Virus record (IMG/VR): IMGVR_UViG_3300010399_000015
Span: 1-44,541 of that record
DNA length: 44,541 nucleotides
From: a virus
Reading direction: 5' to 3' (one strand)
A program made the position numbers and the translations under genes. Shown here one piece after another: positions 32,690 to 39,667 of this stretch (positions within the stretch are counted from its first letter, which is position 1; the number at the start of each line of letters is the position of its first letter). The notes beneath the pieces were generated by a model. The model had not been told where the DNA came from. It did not search any database and saw nothing but the letters and a program-made list of their open reading frames with translations.

Positions 32690-32978
32690 GGATGAGCTCG
32701 ATTCGGACTTTGTAGCCCAAGAGTTTGCCGATGGTGGCGAGACGATAGGCCGAGATGGGCTGGTCGCCGCTGAAGATCTGCTCGACATACTGTTTGCTCA
32801 CCCCGAGCAGGCGGGCGATGGCGACCAGGGGCACGCCCCGATCCTTGATTTCCTGGCCTAGCTGGATGCTTCGGGCCGCAACCTCAGCGCGGAATTCTGG
32901 AGAGATGATCTCCGACCGCTCTGCGCGAGGGCTGCCATTCGTATTGGCACGTTTCCGAGGGGCAGCGGAAGTCAACAA
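32679..32978 (-). CDS. XRE-like helix-turn-helix protein, ~99 aa
   Basis: TTG 32978 has AAGGAG 6 nt upstream; it overlaps the preceding zinc-ribbon gene by 95 nt. Residues ~45-75 form a helix-turn-helix: VAIARLLGVSKQYVEQIFSG, followed by AYRLATIGKLLGYKVRIELI, a Cro/C1-type fold similar to antitoxin or HigA-type regulators. It is the only obvious transcription-regulator candidate in the genome and may bind the palindromes at 43.9-44.1 kb; that link is speculative. Confidence 0.75.
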   Translation of the reverse strand: MLTSAAPRKRANTNGSPRAERSEIISPEFRAEVAARSIQLGQEIKDRGVPLVAIARLLGVSKQYVEQIFSGDQPISAYRLATIGKLLGYKVRIELIREG

Positions 32979-33114
32979 CGCGCTCTCCTTCCTCATCGTA
33001 GATGACGATGCAGATGTTCGTGGCGGTCTGGAAATCCATCTGCCCCTGGAGGTGCTTGGGTACCCGAACCCAAAACTCCATACCACAGGCAGGGCAACGA
33101 TCAGGTGGCAGCAT
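32884..33114 (-). CDS. Zinc-ribbon protein, 76 aa
   Basis: CPACGMEFWVRVPKHL at the start and RCPSETCQYEW near the end supply four Cys, a treble-clef or ribbon fold. The middle is beta-rich (NICIVIYDEEGERVVDF). No clear ribosome site before ATG 33114. Its 3' end overlaps the HTH gene. Function unknown. Confidence 0.66.
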   Translation of the reverse strand: MLPPDRCPACGMEFWVRVPKHLQGQMDFQTATNICIVIYDEEGERVVDFRCPSETCQYEWQPSRRAVGDHLSRIPR

Positions 33115-33121
33115 TTTGATG

Positions 33122-33364
33122 CTAGTGGGAGTTAACTCGTTTCAGGAAATCTCGCGCAGCCAGGAGCGCAGGATCAAAAACTTCTTTGGGATTCTCACGG
33201 ATCCGTGCTTCGTAGGTGGGATCGTAGTCTGGATTGGAATGCCCGCTGGGGAGCTGGGGGAGGAGCGCAGACCAGTCGGTTTGGTATTCGATCATCAGGT
33301 TAACCACCTTTTCGAGATGGAGGATGGCTTCTACGAATTGGGTAGTTTTCTTCGCCGCCACCAT
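33122..33364 (-). CDS. Hypothetical protein, 80 aa
   Basis: GGAGGGGAC just before ATG. Helical N terminus (KTTQFVEAILHLEKVVNLMIEY), then a polar loop and a C-terminal helix (ALLAARDFLKRV). Soluble; not recognised. It lies between zinc-motif genes in the same direction. Confidence 0.62.
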   Translation of the reverse strand: MVAAKKTTQFVEAILHLEKVVNLMIEYQTDWSALLPQLPSGHSNPDYDPTYEARIRENPKEVFDPALLAARDFLKRVNSH

Positions 33365-33380
33365 GTCCCCTCCGTGGGGA

Positions 33381-33560
33381 TCATTTTATCATAGCCGCCT
33401 CTGCATAGCGATGCTTCAGATCACATCGATGGCTGCAAAAACGTCCAACCCCCCTAGCCTCCTCGGTAGGGTAAACACGACGGCGGAACCAACCCCCGCA
33501 GAATTGGCACCGCCGCCGCGGTAGGTTCTTCTTCTTGAGACTTCCATTGCCGTTCACCAT
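33381..33560 (-). CDS. Zinc-finger small protein, 59 aa
   Basis: Short basic protein with CQFCGGWFRRRVY and RFCSHRCDLKHRY, a CxxC...CxxxC pattern like FCS/MYND-style mini-ribbons. ATG 33560; weak AGGA about 11 nt upstream. An extension to 33662 is open but runs antisense-like through the end of the FN3 gene. Function unknown. Confidence 0.58.
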   Translation of the reverse strand: MVNGNGSLKKKNLPRRRCQFCGGWFRRRVYPTEEARGVGRFCSHRCDLKHRYAEAAMIK

Positions 33561-33577
33561 CGGCGGCAATCCTGGGA

Positions 33578-34012
33578 TCACCGCGTTCTCAAATCGATAA
33601 TGCGGGAAGGCGGCATGGCGTCGGGTATGAATTTGCTCGCCACATTGGAGTATGGGGAGCAATTCGGAACCTCATCACATGCCCGGATTACGAAGTAATA
33701 GGTCTGCCCAGTTGTGAAGGGGCCGGCAACAGCCTTGGACTGCGCCGAGCCAGAGGGAAGTGGTGTGGGCATGGAGGTTACAGTTGTGGCAAGATTCCAC
33801 CAGTTGTCCATGTTGGGAACAGTGGTGGTATCTGGGCGAGTGGTAGACCAACGCATTTCGTAAGTGGTAGCGGTCCCTACATTCCCATCATCTCCCGGAG
33901 CTGTCCAGTCTAGGGTAATGGTGGCAACCTGAGAGTGAACAGGAATTGGCAGAAAAAACAGCACGACAACCAGCGCAACCACTCCGATTAAAGCCCAGAT
34001 CCATGTCTTCAA
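33578..34012 (-). CDS. Signal-anchored fibronectin type III-like protein, 144 aa
   Basis: TTG start with GGAGG 5-6 nt upstream. Residues ~4-27 are a signal anchor (WIWALIGVVALVVVLFFL then PIPVHSQ). The remainder is one FN3-like beta sandwich: ITLDWTAPGDDG, TYEMRWST, TGQTYYFVIRACDEV, SPYSNVASKF. It would face the periplasm or cell exterior of the infected host. Phage-encoded exported FN3 proteins are uncommon as separate early genes; superinfection exclusion or cell-envelope interaction is a guess. Confidence 0.75.
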   Translation of the reverse strand: MKTWIWALIGVVALVVVLFFLPIPVHSQVATITLDWTAPGDDGNVGTATTYEMRWSTTRPDTTTVPNMDNWWNLATTVTSMPTPLPSGSAQSKAVAGPFTTGQTYYFVIRACDEVPNCSPYSNVASKFIPDAMPPSRIIDLRTR

Positions 34013-34073
34013 TTTTTCCTCCGGTTTGTGTGGGGGAGCTTGGTAAGTTTACCATATTCTGCCCACGCGCGGG

Positions 34074-34430
34074 TCATGGACGGGGGCCGAGGGATGCGGC
34101 CCATAGTCCGAGCCAGAGAGCCTTACAGCCTAAGTGGATCACCTGATCTTGCCCTGGATTCGTCATGTTGCGACATTTCGCCAAGTCGATGAAGAAGTGG
34201 GCAACGGTTTCGAGCGCCCCGAGCATAACAGACCCGGTAGCCAGCGCGACCGCCCCTCCGTGCATGAAGCAATGTGCTCCCATTATCCATCCCCACACTG
34301 GCTGAACTGATTGCCCTGGCGGGGCTGGTGATGGCGTGTTCGGATTCTTGTACTTGGCGATCCACTCCGTTTGCAACCCGAAGTCGGCGACTGCGTGGCC
34401 AACGAGCAAGAAGAACGCGACCTCCAACAC
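34074..34430 (-). CDS. DUF3307-like membrane protein, 118 aa
   Basis: GTG 34430 directly follows the stop of the upstream gene. Membrane segments: FFLLVGHAVADFGLQTEW, WIMGAHCFMHGGAVALATG, AHFFIDLAKC and ALWLGLWAASLG. The GHAVADFGLQT start and HFFIDLAKC motif fit DUF3307, a family of unknown function often in phages and plasmids, sometimes near metal-dependent hydrolase-like histidines. Located in the inner membrane. Confidence 0.75.
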   Translation of the reverse strand: MLEVAFFLLVGHAVADFGLQTEWIAKYKNPNTPSPAPPGQSVQPVWGWIMGAHCFMHGGAVALATGSVMLGALETVAHFFIDLAKCRNMTNPGQDQVIHLGCKALWLGLWAASLGPRP

Positions 34431-34431
34431 C

Positions 34432-34641
34432 CTACGCCCCCTCTCGCTTGGGTGGCTTGTACGGCCAGACCTTCTTCGGGCGCACCAGCATCCCCATGAG
34501 CGCCGAGACTTGCGCCACAAGATCGGCGCGGGCCTTCTTGTTGATCCCGACGCAGAACGCCGCGTAATCGAGTCCGAGGTACACGGTGTCAGACTCCTTG
34601 ACCATTTCGTTATGCAGCAGCACGGCATCTGACCTGCTCAC
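34432..34641 (-). CDS. Small hypothetical protein, 69 aa
   Basis: GTG start overlaps the upstream stop (GTGA). N-terminal VSRSDAVLLHNEMVKESDTVYLGLDYAAFCVGINKKARADLV is mixed alpha/beta, then a basic tail VRPKKVWPYKPPKREGA. First of a string of very small overlapping genes seen from 34.4 to 37.3 kb. Function unknown. Confidence 0.6.
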   Translation of the reverse strand: MSRSDAVLLHNEMVKESDTVYLGLDYAAFCVGINKKARADLVAQVSALMGMLVRPKKVWPYKPPKREGA

Positions 34642-35057
34642 GCCCCCGCCCCCTCTCCTGTGCGGCCTTCGAGGAGCGCGAGCGCGCGGGAAAGTTTTCT
34701 GCTGATTGCCCCACTGTTGGCGGGCTCCGGCTTCTCTCCGGTGCGTTCGCACCATTTAAGGAACTCTATCACGTCCCGTATCAACTCCTCCGCATCCCCC
34801 TCCGGCTTGTGGGGCGTCGTGGGGACCGCCCCCGTATTTGGATTCGTGCGGAGGTCACGCGCGAAAGGGCACTGTGTCCCAGGCGGGTGCTGGTACTCGC
34901 AATGCGGGCAGTTCGCGGGGTCGCCAGGATCGGCAACGGGTTCTGGTTCCGCGAGCACGGCGTGGGCTTTGAGAGAAGGGAACTCCCACAATGCTTCGGC
35001 CAGCGCCCGCAGGAAATCCCGCTCGGCCTGGGTGATGTGGAGGTCGGGGGCCGTCAT
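34638..35057 (-). CDS. Hypothetical protein with Cys motif, 139 aa
   Basis: ATG overlaps the preceding stop (ATGA). N-terminal helix (ITQAERDFLRALAEALWEF), then NCPHCEYQHPPGTQCPF, a possible zinc site, an acidic/Pro linker and a C-terminal helix (AEELIRDVIEFLKWCERTG, SRKLSRALALLEG). Not recognised. Confidence 0.6.
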   Translation of the reverse strand: MTAPDLHITQAERDFLRALAEALWEFPSLKAHAVLAEPEPVADPGDPANCPHCEYQHPPGTQCPFARDLRTNPNTGAVPTTPHKPEGDAEELIRDVIEFLKWCERTGEKPEPANSGAISRKLSRALALLEGRTGEGAGA

Positions 35058-35320
35058 TTTGCACCGCGCAGTGGAGGGACTACGCCCGGTAACGAAGATT
35101 TGCGCCCCGCCTTGCCTTCGTATAGCAAAGCCTCTCCGCACAGTTCATCGCAGGCCGATTCGATCTCGCCAGCAACCTTGCGAATCATCTTTTTGACTTT
35201 CTCCAAGTCGGGGTTCTGGATGAGCGAATACAGGCGAAGGGTCAACACCTGCTCGTAGAGTTGCCTCATTGGGCCGCTCGGCATGTTGTTCACGGCATCG
35301 CGCAACGTAGGGTCACTCAT
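35054..35320 (-). CDS. Hypothetical helical protein, 88 aa
   Basis: ATG overlaps the Lar-like gene stop by 8 nt. Amphipathic helices (MRQLYEQVLTLRLYSLI, LEKVKKMIRKVAGEIESACDEL) and a basic Gly/Pro tail. Next gene overlaps by 4 nt. No recognised family. Confidence 0.58.
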   Translation of the reverse strand: MSDPTLRDAVNNMPSGPMRQLYEQVLTLRLYSLIQNPDLEKVKKMIRKVAGEIESACDELCGEALLYEGKAGRKSSLPGVVPPLRGAK

Positions 35321-35630
35321 GCTTGAACGCTCCTTCCAGCTCAGCGAGCCATCGGCAGTAGCGTTCTGCCTCGATGGTAGTCGGCAACCCGTTCTCGTCC
35401 CGTTCAATCTGCTCCTCGATCTCCTCACACACGCGGCGCACTTCGGGGGGCGGCGTGCGGCGGTTCCAGGCCGCGATCAGCATTGGCCCCGGATCATCCT
35501 TTACCGACAGAGCGCACATGGACGAGGCGGCGCAGTCGTTACACTCAACGAACATGCGGCCGTCATCTCCACCGTTGACCGATGCCTCACCACCACAGAA
35601 CGGACACGGCAGCTCCCGCTCCTCGCTCAT
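35313..35630 (-). CDS. Lar-like restriction alleviation family protein, 105 aa
   Basis: Zinc-binding Lar pattern: LPCPFCGGEASV, FVECNDCAASS and the ending IAAWNRR. In Rac prophage, Lar modulates type I restriction-modification; most phage members are uncharacterised. A C-terminal helical extension (RRVCEEIEEQIERDENG) is additional. ATG 35630 overlaps the upstream stop by 4 nt (ATGA). Confidence 0.72.
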   Translation of the reverse strand: MSEERELPCPFCGGEASVNGGDDGRMFVECNDCAASSMCALSVKDDPGPMLIAAWNRRTPPPEVRRVCEEIEEQIERDENGLPTTIEAERYCRWLAELEGAFKHE

Positions 35631-35860
35631 TCGCTGCCCTCCAGGCGGCGACCCGCACGAAAGAAATTGTCTCGCTTTATGGCGGCTGTTGATCCGACTT
35701 CTAAATCGACAAACGACTTGTAATAGAGCATCGCCGCCTCCACAAACCCGCTGTCGATCAGGCGCCTGAGGATGGCGGCACGATGGTAGTCGTCGTGCTC
35801 CCTCAACCAATCGTGGCCTTCCTGTAGCGCCTCCTCGATCTCCTTCGCCGTGAGGGTCAT
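35627..35860 (-). CDS. Hypothetical helical protein, 77 aa
   Basis: ATG overlaps the preceding stop (ATGA). Helices LTAKEIEEALQEGHDWLREH and HRAAILRRLIDSGFVEAAMLYYKSF. Probably a small all-alpha protein; function unknown. Confidence 0.58.
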   Translation of the reverse strand: MTLTAKEIEEALQEGHDWLREHDDYHRAAILRRLIDSGFVEAAMLYYKSFVDLEVGSTAAIKRDNFFRAGRRLEGSE

Positions 35861-36087
35861 AGCGTGCGGACCTCCTGCTTCAGTTCCCATGCCGGGCCTT
35901 CACCGAAACGCTGCTCATACTCCTTCACGAAACAGACCGGGCAAAGGATTTCCGGTAGTGGATTGGCCTTATCGCGCACCGTCTTGTTCCAGAGCGCGGA
36001 GTCCACGAACCAAGTGATATTCGGTCGCCCGCACATTTCGCAGAATGCCTCCGGATGGTCGCTCCTGCGCCCCTCACTCGCCCGCAT
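35857..36087 (-). CDS. Zinc-ribbon protein, 76 aa
   Basis: Two CxxC pairs, AFCEMCGRPNITWF and ILCPVCFVKEYEQRF, separated by about 30 residues. ATG 36087 lies 14 nt inside the end of the upstream gene. Similar paired-Cys small proteins are common in this arm. Function unknown. Confidence 0.62.
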   Translation of the reverse strand: MRASEGRRSDHPEAFCEMCGRPNITWFVDSALWNKTVRDKANPLPEILCPVCFVKEYEQRFGEGPAWELKQEVRTL

Positions 36088-36394
36088 CGGTGCCTCCGGT
36101 ACGTCTGAGCCGAGCACGCTCCTGCTCGTAGATGTAACTCCAGTAGTCCTCAGCGTTCGTCTCGTTGGCCCACAGAAAGACACGCCAGGCCGCGCTCCCG
36201 ATCCAGCCTTTGATTCGGAACAAAAGCGAATCACCCATCGCCGCCTTCGACTGGCGCGTCTCCTCCCGCGCATCCAGTTCCGCCTCGATGGCTGCGGCCC
36301 ATCGCGTCAGGTCAGTCGGTAAGGCGCAGTTTTGGTGACTATGGGATGCCGTGGCAATCATCTCGGCAATCGCCTCGCGTGCGGTCAGTATCAT
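36074..36394 (-). CDS. Hypothetical protein, 106 aa
   Basis: Start at the ATG that overlaps the upstream stop as ATGA, with GGAGGGA close before it. Helical, with AREAIAEMIATASHSH, TRWAAAIEAELDAREE and a Trp/aromatic segment (KGWIGSAAWRVFLWANE). Not recognised. Confidence 0.58.
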   Translation of the reverse strand: MILTAREAIAEMIATASHSHQNCALPTDLTRWAAAIEAELDAREETRQSKAAMGDSLLFRIKGWIGSAAWRVFLWANETNAEDYWSYIYEQERARLRRTGGTDAGE

Positions 36395-36600
36395 GGCTCC
36401 CTCCACCGCACAATCGGCTGGCCGCTGTGGTCTATTTCAATGTCGGCCTCACGTTGCCCGAGCCGCATCCAATAGACGCGCCTGTCCATACGTTCTATGT
36501 GGAGCCAATCGCCCACCACGATTTCATCGAAGCCGCCCTTTCCCTCGTGAGAAACGTCTGGGCCAGCCTCAACTCTCCATCGGTCCTGCTTGCGCTTCAC
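36391..36600 (-). CDS. Small beta-rich protein, 69 aa
   Basis: GTG start overlaps the upstream stop (GTGA). Sequence ends EADIEIDHSGQPIVRWREP and contains GDWLHIERMDRRVYWMRLG, suggesting a small beta-barrel such as an SH3/KOW-like fold. Function unknown. Confidence 0.58.
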   Translation of the reverse strand: MKRKQDRWRVEAGPDVSHEGKGGFDEIVVGDWLHIERMDRRVYWMRLGQREADIEIDHSGQPIVRWREP

Positions 36601-36887
36601 ACCCCCTCCTTCGGCCCCGGCGCGAGCCGGGCGGCGAGGGGTTCGGACTTCGCACCACAATCGACCATGAGATATCCGCAACCGAGGCATTTCTCCTCGT
36701 AGCCTGATGCGCCACACTTAGTGCAGGCGAACACATGCCGCCGCAACTCCCCCGCGACGGCCTCGATCTCGGCCCGGATGGCTGCAAGTTCGTTTGCCGC
36801 TTCGTGGCGCTCCTTTCCAGACCACGGCCCTCGAATCATCGCCTCACACGCCGCCAGCCTCTCACTCACCGTCATGGGCGCAGGCAT
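36597..36887 (-). CDS. Zinc-ribbon protein with helical N terminus, 96 aa
   Basis: ATG overlaps the upstream TGA (TGATG). N-terminal helix (SERLAACEAMIRG, ANELAAIRAEIEAVAGELRRH) followed by CTKCGASGYEEKCLGCGYL and VDC, a clear zinc-ribbon arrangement. Function unknown. Confidence 0.62.
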   Translation of the reverse strand: MPAPMTVSERLAACEAMIRGPWSGKERHEAANELAAIRAEIEAVAGELRRHVFACTKCGASGYEEKCLGCGYLMVDCGAKSEPLAARLAPGPKEGV

Positions 36888-37117
36888 CACTCCTCCTCGA
36901 TCACCAGCCGCACGGTGCGGGTTTCGCCGGGCTTGAGGCGCTTGAGTCCGGCCTTGCTTAGGCTTGCGTAGCACGCGGAAACGCACTGACCATAGATGAG
37001 ACTTCGGCCTAGGCATACGTCGGCCCAAACACCAGAAATCCGACGACTGACCGTCACGACCACCCCGCGCTTCTTCTTGGGCGGGCGGGTCACTTGCTCG
37101 CCGCCGGCTTTGTCCAT
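36887..37117 (-). CDS. Small basic protein, 76 aa
   Basis: ATG 37117 has only a weak purine stretch upstream, and an in-frame extension to 37186 is open. Basic (RPPKKKRGVVVTVSRR), then SLIYGQCVSACYASLSKAG and a beta end TRTVRLVIEEE. Overlaps the upstream gene by 28 nt. Function unknown. Confidence 0.56.
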   Translation of the reverse strand: MDKAGGEQVTRPPKKKRGVVVTVSRRISGVWADVCLGRSLIYGQCVSACYASLSKAGLKRLKPGETRTVRLVIEEE

Positions 37118-37311
37118 GCGGATCCGGAATACCGCTTGCCTAGAGCTTGGGGAGATGCGGTTGCATCCTCTGCAAAGACCTGACACAGCCTCTCAGCTTG
37201 CTCGCGCCCTCCCGCGCAGAAACACTGGATGGGCCATTTGTTCGCCCGCCCCGGGGGAAGAGCTCGGAAGCCGGAATCGGTTTTGATGACGGCCCAAAGG
37301 ATCTCGGGCAT
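37090..37311 (-). CDS. Hypothetical protein, 73 aa
   Basis: AGGAGAG 4 nt before ATG is a good site. First gene of the 12-gene string after a hairpin (37332-37357), so it may begin a separately regulated unit. Mixed sequence (EILWAVIKTDSGFRAL, QAERLCQVFAEDATAS). Not recognised. Confidence 0.6.
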   Translation of the reverse strand: MPEILWAVIKTDSGFRALPPGRANKWPIQCFCAGGREQAERLCQVFAEDATASPQALGKRYSGSAWTKPAASK

Positions 37312-37331
37312 AAACTCTCCTGTTTAGGTAA

Positions 37332-37357
37332 AGGGGCCATCATGGAGACTGGCCCCT
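37332..37357 (-). terminator. Hairpin before the small-gene string (terminator/attenuator candidate)
   Basis: AGGGGCCA (37332-37339) and TGGCCCCT (37350-37357) form a perfect 8-bp stem with a 10-nt loop. On the minus strand the stem is followed by TTTACC and then, 19 nt on, the ribosome site of the 73-residue gene. Short T run, so it could attenuate rather than stop transcription. Confidence 0.5.
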
Positions 37358-37427
37358 GTCCCAGATCTAGTGCGAAAGGTTTCGCAGCCAGATCGCGGCT
37401 AGCTCCCACAGCCACATTGCCACGCGA

Positions 37428-37622
37428 CTACTTCTTCGGACCGCTTACGATCGGTCCCCGGCTCGTGTCTCCGGTGCTCACGATCGGCCCTCGAGCCGAT
37501 GCAAGCGACGGCAGGAGAGCGGCGACAACGGCAAGCGCGAAAATCCACGCGCGTCCGTTTCGCCAGACGATCCCACTGACCGTGTTAAGGAGACTGCCGT
37601 TCGGCAACTTCACCCACTTCAT
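37428..37622 (-). CDS. Small single-span membrane or exported protein, 64 aa
   Basis: AGGAGG 8 nt before ATG. N-terminal basic stretch, then a hydrophobic segment IFALAVVAALLPSLASA (about 28-44) ending in an ASA-ARG signal-cleavage-like site, then a short tail with a repeated GPIVS motif. Could be exported or anchored with the tail outside. Function unknown. Confidence 0.62.
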   Translation of the reverse strand: MKWVKLPNGSLLNTVSGIVWRNGRAWIFALAVVAALLPSLASARGPIVSTGDTSRGPIVSGPKK

Positions 37623-37704
37623 GGGGAGTTCCTCCTATTGCCACGTGCGCCGTGGCCGCGTTGGGGAAGGGAGCCTCCCCAAAAATCCTCCCATTAAGTA
37701 TGGA

Positions 37705-37794
37705 CTAGAGGCGGGCGAGAAAGATAACCAAGAACACGAGGCTCGCCACGGCCAAGATGCAGACGCAGGCGTAGGCATACCACCGAACGCTCAT
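37705..37794 (-). CDS. Possible 29-aa membrane peptide
   Basis: ATG 37794 opens a peptide that is nearly all one membrane helix (YAYACVCILAVASLVFLVIFLA). No clear ribosome site and no other support than composition; phage micro-membrane proteins are often this size. A different frame from 37832 gives an unrelated 45-residue reading. Confidence 0.35.
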   Translation of the reverse strand: MSVRWYAYACVCILAVASLVFLVIFLARL

Positions 37795-37922
37795 GTTTGA
37801 ACCACTGGCGGCCGGTATTCTCGAACACCATGCAGTCGGAGATCATAGGCAATCATACCCTTCTTCCCCCCACGTCTATTACAAACCGAACGAAACATCG
37901 TGCGAATAGCGGCCCGAAGAAA

Positions 37923-38228
37923 TTAATCTTGTTTTTCTTCTCCAAGAAATCGCCAGAGCCTTCTGGAGAGTTTGAAGGCATTATCGCCGTAGGCACGATA
38001 GAAAGAGATGGGCTTATTCCCCTTATCATAAGGTCTTGACACCACACCCACCCCAACCGCGGCTTGGAATCGAAAGAGATTTGTTCGGTTAACTTGTCCT
38101 ATTGATGCCGATAAATAACGCTGGCCACCAAAACACCCTTCACCATCAAAGAATCCCGCGGCCCACGCAAGCTCTAGGTCTGCACACTGACGTTCTTGTA
38201 TTCCTCCGGCGTCTGCTCGAATGTCCAT
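37923..38228 (-). CDS. Free-standing LAGLIDADG endonuclease-like protein, 101 aa
   Basis: ATG 38228 has GGAGG 7 nt upstream, both lying inside the 3' end of the DUF6745 gene (55-nt overlap). One LAGLIDADG motif, AWAAGFFDGEGCF, then a short beta-saddle (LSASIGQVNRTNLFRFQAAVG, ISFYRAYG). At 101 residues it is short for the family and may be truncated or minimal. No group I intron core pairings were found around it, and the DUF6745 frame is intact. Lower GC than neighbours suggests acquisition. Confidence 0.78.
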   Translation of the reverse strand: MDIRADAGGIQERQCADLELAWAAGFFDGEGCFGGQRYLSASIGQVNRTNLFRFQAAVGVGVVSRPYDKGNKPISFYRAYGDNAFKLSRRLWRFLGEEKQD

Positions 38229-39190
38229 GCGACAGCCTCCAATGCGGTTTGACAATTCGGGCTGACACGAATGAAATAATCCTTAAACGACCCGTCCGGT
38301 TCGGGGGTGGAGTTAACCACCTTAACCATGCGGATGGGCTCGTCATCGGGGACATCCTTGTGGTAGAGAGTGCCCCAGTCGTCTTTCTGGATCTCCGCGG
38401 CTCCCGAGTCTAGGAGGTATCGAGATTGGCCGTATTTCTCGATCATCACCCGCCGAACTTCGACATTTTGCTCGCCCTCTATCTCCTTGACGGTGATCTT
38501 GCTCGAGTCCAAGACAACGTGCTCGGGCACCTCAACGCCATGGACGAGGGTGTAGCCGAAGCCGTCGGGGTAGAGGATGCTCCAGTCCGAATCCGAATGG
38601 AGCCGCGCCCGATCGTCGAGCGACAGTTTTCTCGGGCGCTCGGTTAGCACAGCTACCGAGTCGTATGCCCACCACCAGCCGCAGGACTTGGCGACGTTGT
38701 TCAAACCCTCGAGCTTCTTGCACTCCTCCACCCCACAGACCTGGGCGAAGAAATCATAGAAGCAAAGGATCGAGGCGTCATGCTGACCGTAGGCCGCGTT
38801 GTGGAGCTGGAGATCCGAGAGACAATCGACAAGGAAGTTGGGGTCGATACGTGCGGGGATGTTATGGGTGGAGAGGATGGTATCCAAGATGGGGCGAACC
38901 GAGTCTACGACTGCGAAGATGCGGGGAGGATAGACAGTTGTTTCGCGCGCCTTCGCGGGGGGCGGTTCGGTTGCGGAGAGTTTGGCCATGGCCGTGTCGA
39001 GAAGTGCCCCCGCCAGCGGCGAGCCCAGCCAGAAGAAATGCCGAGGGGGCTCGAGCCCGGCGACTTTATAAGCTTCGATGACCCCCTGCTCGGCCATCGG
39101 ACGGTTGGCGAGCTCGGTGGCCAGACCGACCTTCATCCAGGCGTTAAGGAACGAAGGGAATTGGGCTTTCTGGTCGGGAGTTAGTTCCAA
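38174..39190 (-). CDS. DUF6745-family protein, 338 aa
   Basis: TTG start with GGAGG 6-7 nt upstream. C-terminal half has the family pattern: SILYPDGFGYTLVHGVEVPEHVV, NVEVRRVMIEKYG, GAAEIQKDDWGTLYHKDVPDDEPIRMVKVVNSTPEPDG and QTALEAVAWTFEQ. N-terminal half is helical and Ala-rich with several Cys/Trp. The family has no known function to me. The gene encoded at 39660 is, from memory, its frequent neighbour; here an HNH gene lies between them. Confidence 0.8.
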   Translation of the reverse strand: MELTPDQKAQFPSFLNAWMKVGLATELANRPMAEQGVIEAYKVAGLEPPRHFFWLGSPLAGALLDTAMAKLSATEPPPAKARETTVYPPRIFAVVDSVRPILDTILSTHNIPARIDPNFLVDCLSDLQLHNAAYGQHDASILCFYDFFAQVCGVEECKKLEGLNNVAKSCGWWWAYDSVAVLTERPRKLSLDDRARLHSDSDWSILYPDGFGYTLVHGVEVPEHVVLDSSKITVKEIEGEQNVEVRRVMIEKYGQSRYLLDSGAAEIQKDDWGTLYHKDVPDDEPIRMVKVVNSTPEPDGSFKDYFIRVSPNCQTALEAVAWTFEQTPEEYKNVSVQT

Positions 39191-39209
39191 GGGGATCCTC
39201 CAGAGGAAA

Positions 39210-39245
39210 CTCGGCGAGGCCCCATCGACGAAAGGCCCCGCCGAG
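39210..39245 (-). terminator. Hairpin between the HNH and DUF6745 genes
   Basis: CTCGGCGAGGCC (39210-39221) pairs with GGCCCCGCCGAG (39234-39245), 12 bp including one wobble, loop of 12. On the minus strand it is followed by TTTCCTC and then the DUF6745 ribosome site. It may end the transcript of the HNH gene or stabilise it. Confidence 0.55.
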
Positions 39246-39250
39246 CGGAT

Positions 39251-39667
39251 TTAGGATTTGCGCTGACGTTCTCTATTGCAGATTCGACAAGACCGCCCAC
39301 CAGTTGGACGATACCGCGTGTTCTCCTTATCGAACGGATGCCCGTGCTTACAGTGGGTTTTCTTGCTATTCAGTTCGCCCAGTTTCTTGGGGCCGTCCCC
39401 GCGCATGATGTTCTCTCGCCGAGTAACGGCTTCAAGATGATCTGGGTTTACACACCATCTATTGCGGCATAGATGGTCGATTTCCAATCCCTCGGGGATT
39501 TCTCCTTTGTGGAGCTCGTAGGAAAGACGGTGGGCATAAACCATCTTGCCCTTCCTTCCGCCAATCTTTTGAACTCCATAGCCGTTGGGAAGTGCTCGTG
39601 CAGCCCAATGCCAGCATCCGTCTCCACGAACTACGTGGCGCTCGAATAGGTCTTTGGGACTAGTCAA
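39251..39667 (-). CDS. HNH endonuclease (homing-type), 138 aa
   Basis: TTG 39667 overlaps the last codons of the upstream gene (CTTGACTAG). Typical phage HNH layout: DLFERHVVRGDGCWHW, YAHRLSYELHKGEIPEGLEIDHLCRNRWCVNPDHLEAV (HNH ββα-metal core), then an extra zinc site THCKHGHPF...SCRICNRE. These are generally mobile, nicking or cutting next to their own gene. It separates two genes normally found together. Confidence 0.9.
   Translation of the reverse strand: MTSPKDLFERHVVRGDGCWHWAARALPNGYGVQKIGGRKGKMVYAHRLSYELHKGEIPEGLEIDHLCRNRWCVNPDHLEAVTRRENIMRGDGPKKLGELNSKKTHCKHGHPFDKENTRYRPTGGRSCRICNRERQRKS

Noticed and set aside
37147-37800. 217-residue plus-strand frame
   Set aside because: Runs against the leftward operon through the 73- and 64-residue genes; Arg/Pro-rich shadow.
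37795-37922. Possible second group I intron around the free LAGLIDADG gene
   Set aside because: No P/Q/R/S elements or guide pairing found, and the DUF6745 frame is complete.
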